A stretch of 53,143 nucleotides of DNA from an uncultured Eubacteriales bacterium (GTDB taxonomy: Bacteria; Bacillota; Clostridia; Lachnospirales; CAG-274). Positions 52,301 through 53,143 of this stretch are shown piece by piece (the stretch's first letter is position 1; the number at the start of each line of letters is the position of its first letter). The stretch spans positions 1 to 53,143 of the forward strand of contig CATJCJ010000292.1 of assembly GCA_949738935.1 (NCBI GenBank). Reading direction: 5' to 3'. The notes under the pieces were generated by a model. The model was not told the origin of the DNA, ran no database searches, and worked only from the letters and a program-made list of their open reading frames with translations. Both the position numbers and the translations under genes were made by a program.

Positions 52301-52838
52301 CGAACAGCACGGTCATATGGATGTGGTAGGCTATGATATGTATTGTAAACTTTTAGACCAGGCAATATTAGAACTCAAAGGAGAAACCCCTCCGGAAGAA
52401 TTCGAGACCCTTGTGGATATAAATATAAGCGCGTATATACCCGAAAAATATATTCCCAACGAGGAGCAAAAATTAGAGATGTACAAGCGGATTTCAGAAA
52501 TACAAAATCAAAGTGACTTTTTTGATATTCAGGACGAGCTGGAAGACCGTTTCGGACAAATTCCCAACTGTGTCCAAAATCTTTTGGACATTGCCGAAAT
52601 GAAAAGTGCCGCTCACAAAATAGGAATTATAAGCGTAATACAAAAGAAAGAAAATATTATATTAAAATTCAAGGACAATTCCGATGTAGACATACAAAAA
52701 CTCCTCGAAACCGTAAAGAAAAACAGCGAATGTCTTTTATTAAGCGGAGGCGCCTCTCCATATTTAACCTACAAAACCGAAAAAGCCGAAGGCAAATTTA
52801 TCCCCCATTTAAAAAACTGTCTTTTAGAAATATTATAA
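49314..52838 (+). CDS. mfd: Transcription-repair coupling factor
   Basis: Mfd pushes stalled RNA polymerase off damaged DNA and recruits UvrA. The 1174-residue protein has the full domain order: UvrB-like region (~1-340, with GGQFALRGGIMDIFPS), CarD-like polymerase-binding domain (~500-570, LKQGDYVVHDNHGIGIFRGV), RecG-like helicase (~615-960) with Walker A GDVGFGKTEVALRA near 662 and DEEQRF near 763, then ETGLDIPNVNTII and QLYQLRGRVGRSNR, and the C-terminal D7 domain (~1030-1130) with ISAYIPEKYIPNEEQKLEMYKRI. A strong GGAGGAGG ribosome site precedes the ATG. It is complete and shows no defects. Confidence 0.97.
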   Translation: MENALLEPLTKMENFIELTKSVSNGQTPVLVSGALSSQKSHLINGILNSLNAPSLIVTENELRAKEIYEDLQFFKKNNVMLYPSKDIIFYSADIKSTDIIKNRFEIISNIAFNNENENKNNFSIVLSVEALFDKLVPKSRFKDFIIKIEEGMSLSIDKLCEKLIFMGYERCELVEGGGQFALRGGIMDIFPSVSKSAVRIEFWGDEVDTIRSLDSFSQRSVERLSEVTVYPCRELVYDDKELSEAITKIKKEFKSTLSLMTKKSMSTEIENIKEYIGEAIENLEENKSISGIDRYINFFYENHESLLDYLPKDTIIIYDEPNRIKERSKRVLSEFSESIKGRIEKGSMLPSSVNIVFSYEDILKKSSDFKEILFSGIVKTIKDFKPKSIYDFLIKSSGIFKNNFEMLLEDIRFMVSKDYRIIFLAGNTTRCERIVKELNSNDITAFFSENPERLKMSKRVVYVIRGSLHSGFEYVNEKFAVISDKEIFGAEKKKRKPKKNKNGIKIENFSDLKQGDYVVHDNHGIGIFRGVEKITTDGITKDYIKIGYADDGNLYVAINQMDMVQKYIGGEANLPKLNKLGGTQWTKAKTKAKKAAYILAQDLVDLYAKRQGIKGFVYSEDTIWQKEFEDSFPFDETDDQLIAIEDVKRDMESGKVMDRLICGDVGFGKTEVALRAAFKAVQDSKQVAYLVPTTILAQQHFNTFISRMRDFPVKVEMMSRFRTPKQQKDIIKGLKNGSVDIVIGTHRILSKDLEFKNLGLIIVDEEQRFGVAHKEKMKSIKDNVNVLTLTATPIPRTLHMSLTGIRDMSILEEPPNERLPIQTYVMEYNNESVKDAIHRELARGGQVYYLHNRVKNISETASRLQNLVPEAVVAFAHGQMSERELENIMLEFMQGNIDVLVCTTIIETGLDIPNVNTIIIQDADCMGLSQLYQLRGRVGRSNRSSFAYLMYKKNKVLQEVSEKRLQTIKEFTEFGSGFKVAMRDLEIRGAGNLLGAEQHGHMDVVGYDMYCKLLDQAILELKGETPPEEFETLVDINISAYIPEKYIPNEEQKLEMYKRISEIQNQSDFFDIQDELEDRFGQIPNCVQNLLDIAEMKSAAHKIGIISVIQKKENIILKFKDNSDVDIQKLLETVKKNSECLLLSGGASPYLTYKTEKAEGKFIPHLKNCLLEIL

Positions 52839-52854
52839 ATACAAAATGGCTCCG

Positions 52855-53060
52855 CCCCATATGTGTTAAGTTAAAACCATGGGACGCTGTCCCATACCCT
52901 GCAAGCCCTTTAAAAAGGGCTTGACCCTAAACTTTAATAAGCAAAAACTATCGTTTTTGCTTAAAAGTTTATTATTCTTTCGGCGAAACGTAGTTTCGCT
53001 TAAAAGTTTTTGTCTCGCTTTTTTCAAAAAGCGAGCGGAGTTTGAGGCTCAGCCTCAAGG
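52855..53060. repeat. Fold-back repeat family H copy after mfd
   Basis: 52855-52932 is the near-exact inverse of 42706-42778. It continues with AAACTATCGTTTTTGC, GGCGAAACGTAGTTTCGC, CTTTTTTCAAAAAGCG and TTGAGGCTCAGCCTCAAGG, several of which are small hairpins, and its last part matches the start of the window. Confidence 0.8.
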
Positions 53061-53102
53061 TCTTTATTAACTTAGTGCGTATGGGGCTGAGCCTGCGTTC
53101 TT

Positions 53103-53143
53103 TATAGTCAATCAACTTGAAAATAAAAAAAGAGGCGAGACAA
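53103..53143. mobile_element. Family C element, left end cut by window edge
   Basis: TATAGTCAATCAACTTGA is identical to the left end at 1672-1689. The following AAATAAAAAAAGAGGCGAGA differs from that copy but recalls its inner right side (TTTATTTCGCCTCC) inverted. Confidence 0.75.

Overview
The window looks like chromosome from a low-GC, endospore-forming, flagellated Clostridia-type Firmicute that degrades pectin. Evidence for this is the A+T-rich sequence, near-consensus AGGAGG ribosome-binding sites before most genes, spoIIE, a WalRK two-component system, sigma-28-like promoters, three chemoreceptors, a flagellin-glycosylation factor, and secreted pectate lyases, one with a dockerin. I do not assign a genus. 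I recognise 32 protein genes. I see no rRNA, tRNA, CRISPR array, prophage or complete transposase gene.

Layout. 0.3-1.6 kb: cobU-cobS, late cobalamin assembly. 1.8-5.7 kb: a leftward group with a CvpA-like protein, a DUF5711-like protein and a YkvI-like transporter. 5.8-9.5 kb: glgA, a small FlgN-like coiled-coil protein, and divergently a Maf/DUF115 protein. 9.7-15.9 kb: two large secreted proteins, a 1231-residue PL1-like pectate lyase with a Thr/Glu linker and dockerin, and a BspA-type leucine-rich-repeat protein ending in a Big2 domain and a single dockerin-like repeat. 16.4-27.5 kb: housekeeping and development genes (spoIIE, a MocR regulator, cca, a glucosaminidase-like protein, walR-walK, nadE). 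27.9-40.5 kb: a motility and signalling block with three chemoreceptors of different sensor design, a FliD-like protein, a sigma-28-type 203-residue protein and an HD-GYP protein, with a PL9 pectate lyase and dut embedded in it. 40.6-46.8 kb: a DUF4127 protein, mntR-like and metH, and a response regulator with a degenerate HD-GYP domain. 47.2-52.8 kb: purK-pth and mfd.

How genes may work together. Secreted lyases (PL1 with dockerin, PL9) would release oligogalacturonides, while chemoreceptors, Maf and FliD-like proteins serve motility, so pectin sensing and degradation could be linked; this is inference from neighbourhood. HD-GYP and HD-type response regulators suggest cyclic-di-GMP control. 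CobU/CobS make the cobalamin that the short MetH needs.

The most striking unexplained content is intergenic. At least seven families of short, gene-less, terminal-inverted-repeat elements are present, most bounded by the dinucleotide TA (as for mariner/IS630-type targets), plus a larger fold-back repeat family. They fill most gaps over 300 bases, lie between promoters and genes, and sometimes interrupt one another. Other points are an apparent one-base frameshift at the start of the first chemoreceptor and a pair of inverted 20-base sites near 16.2 kb, one inside a 32-base palindrome.
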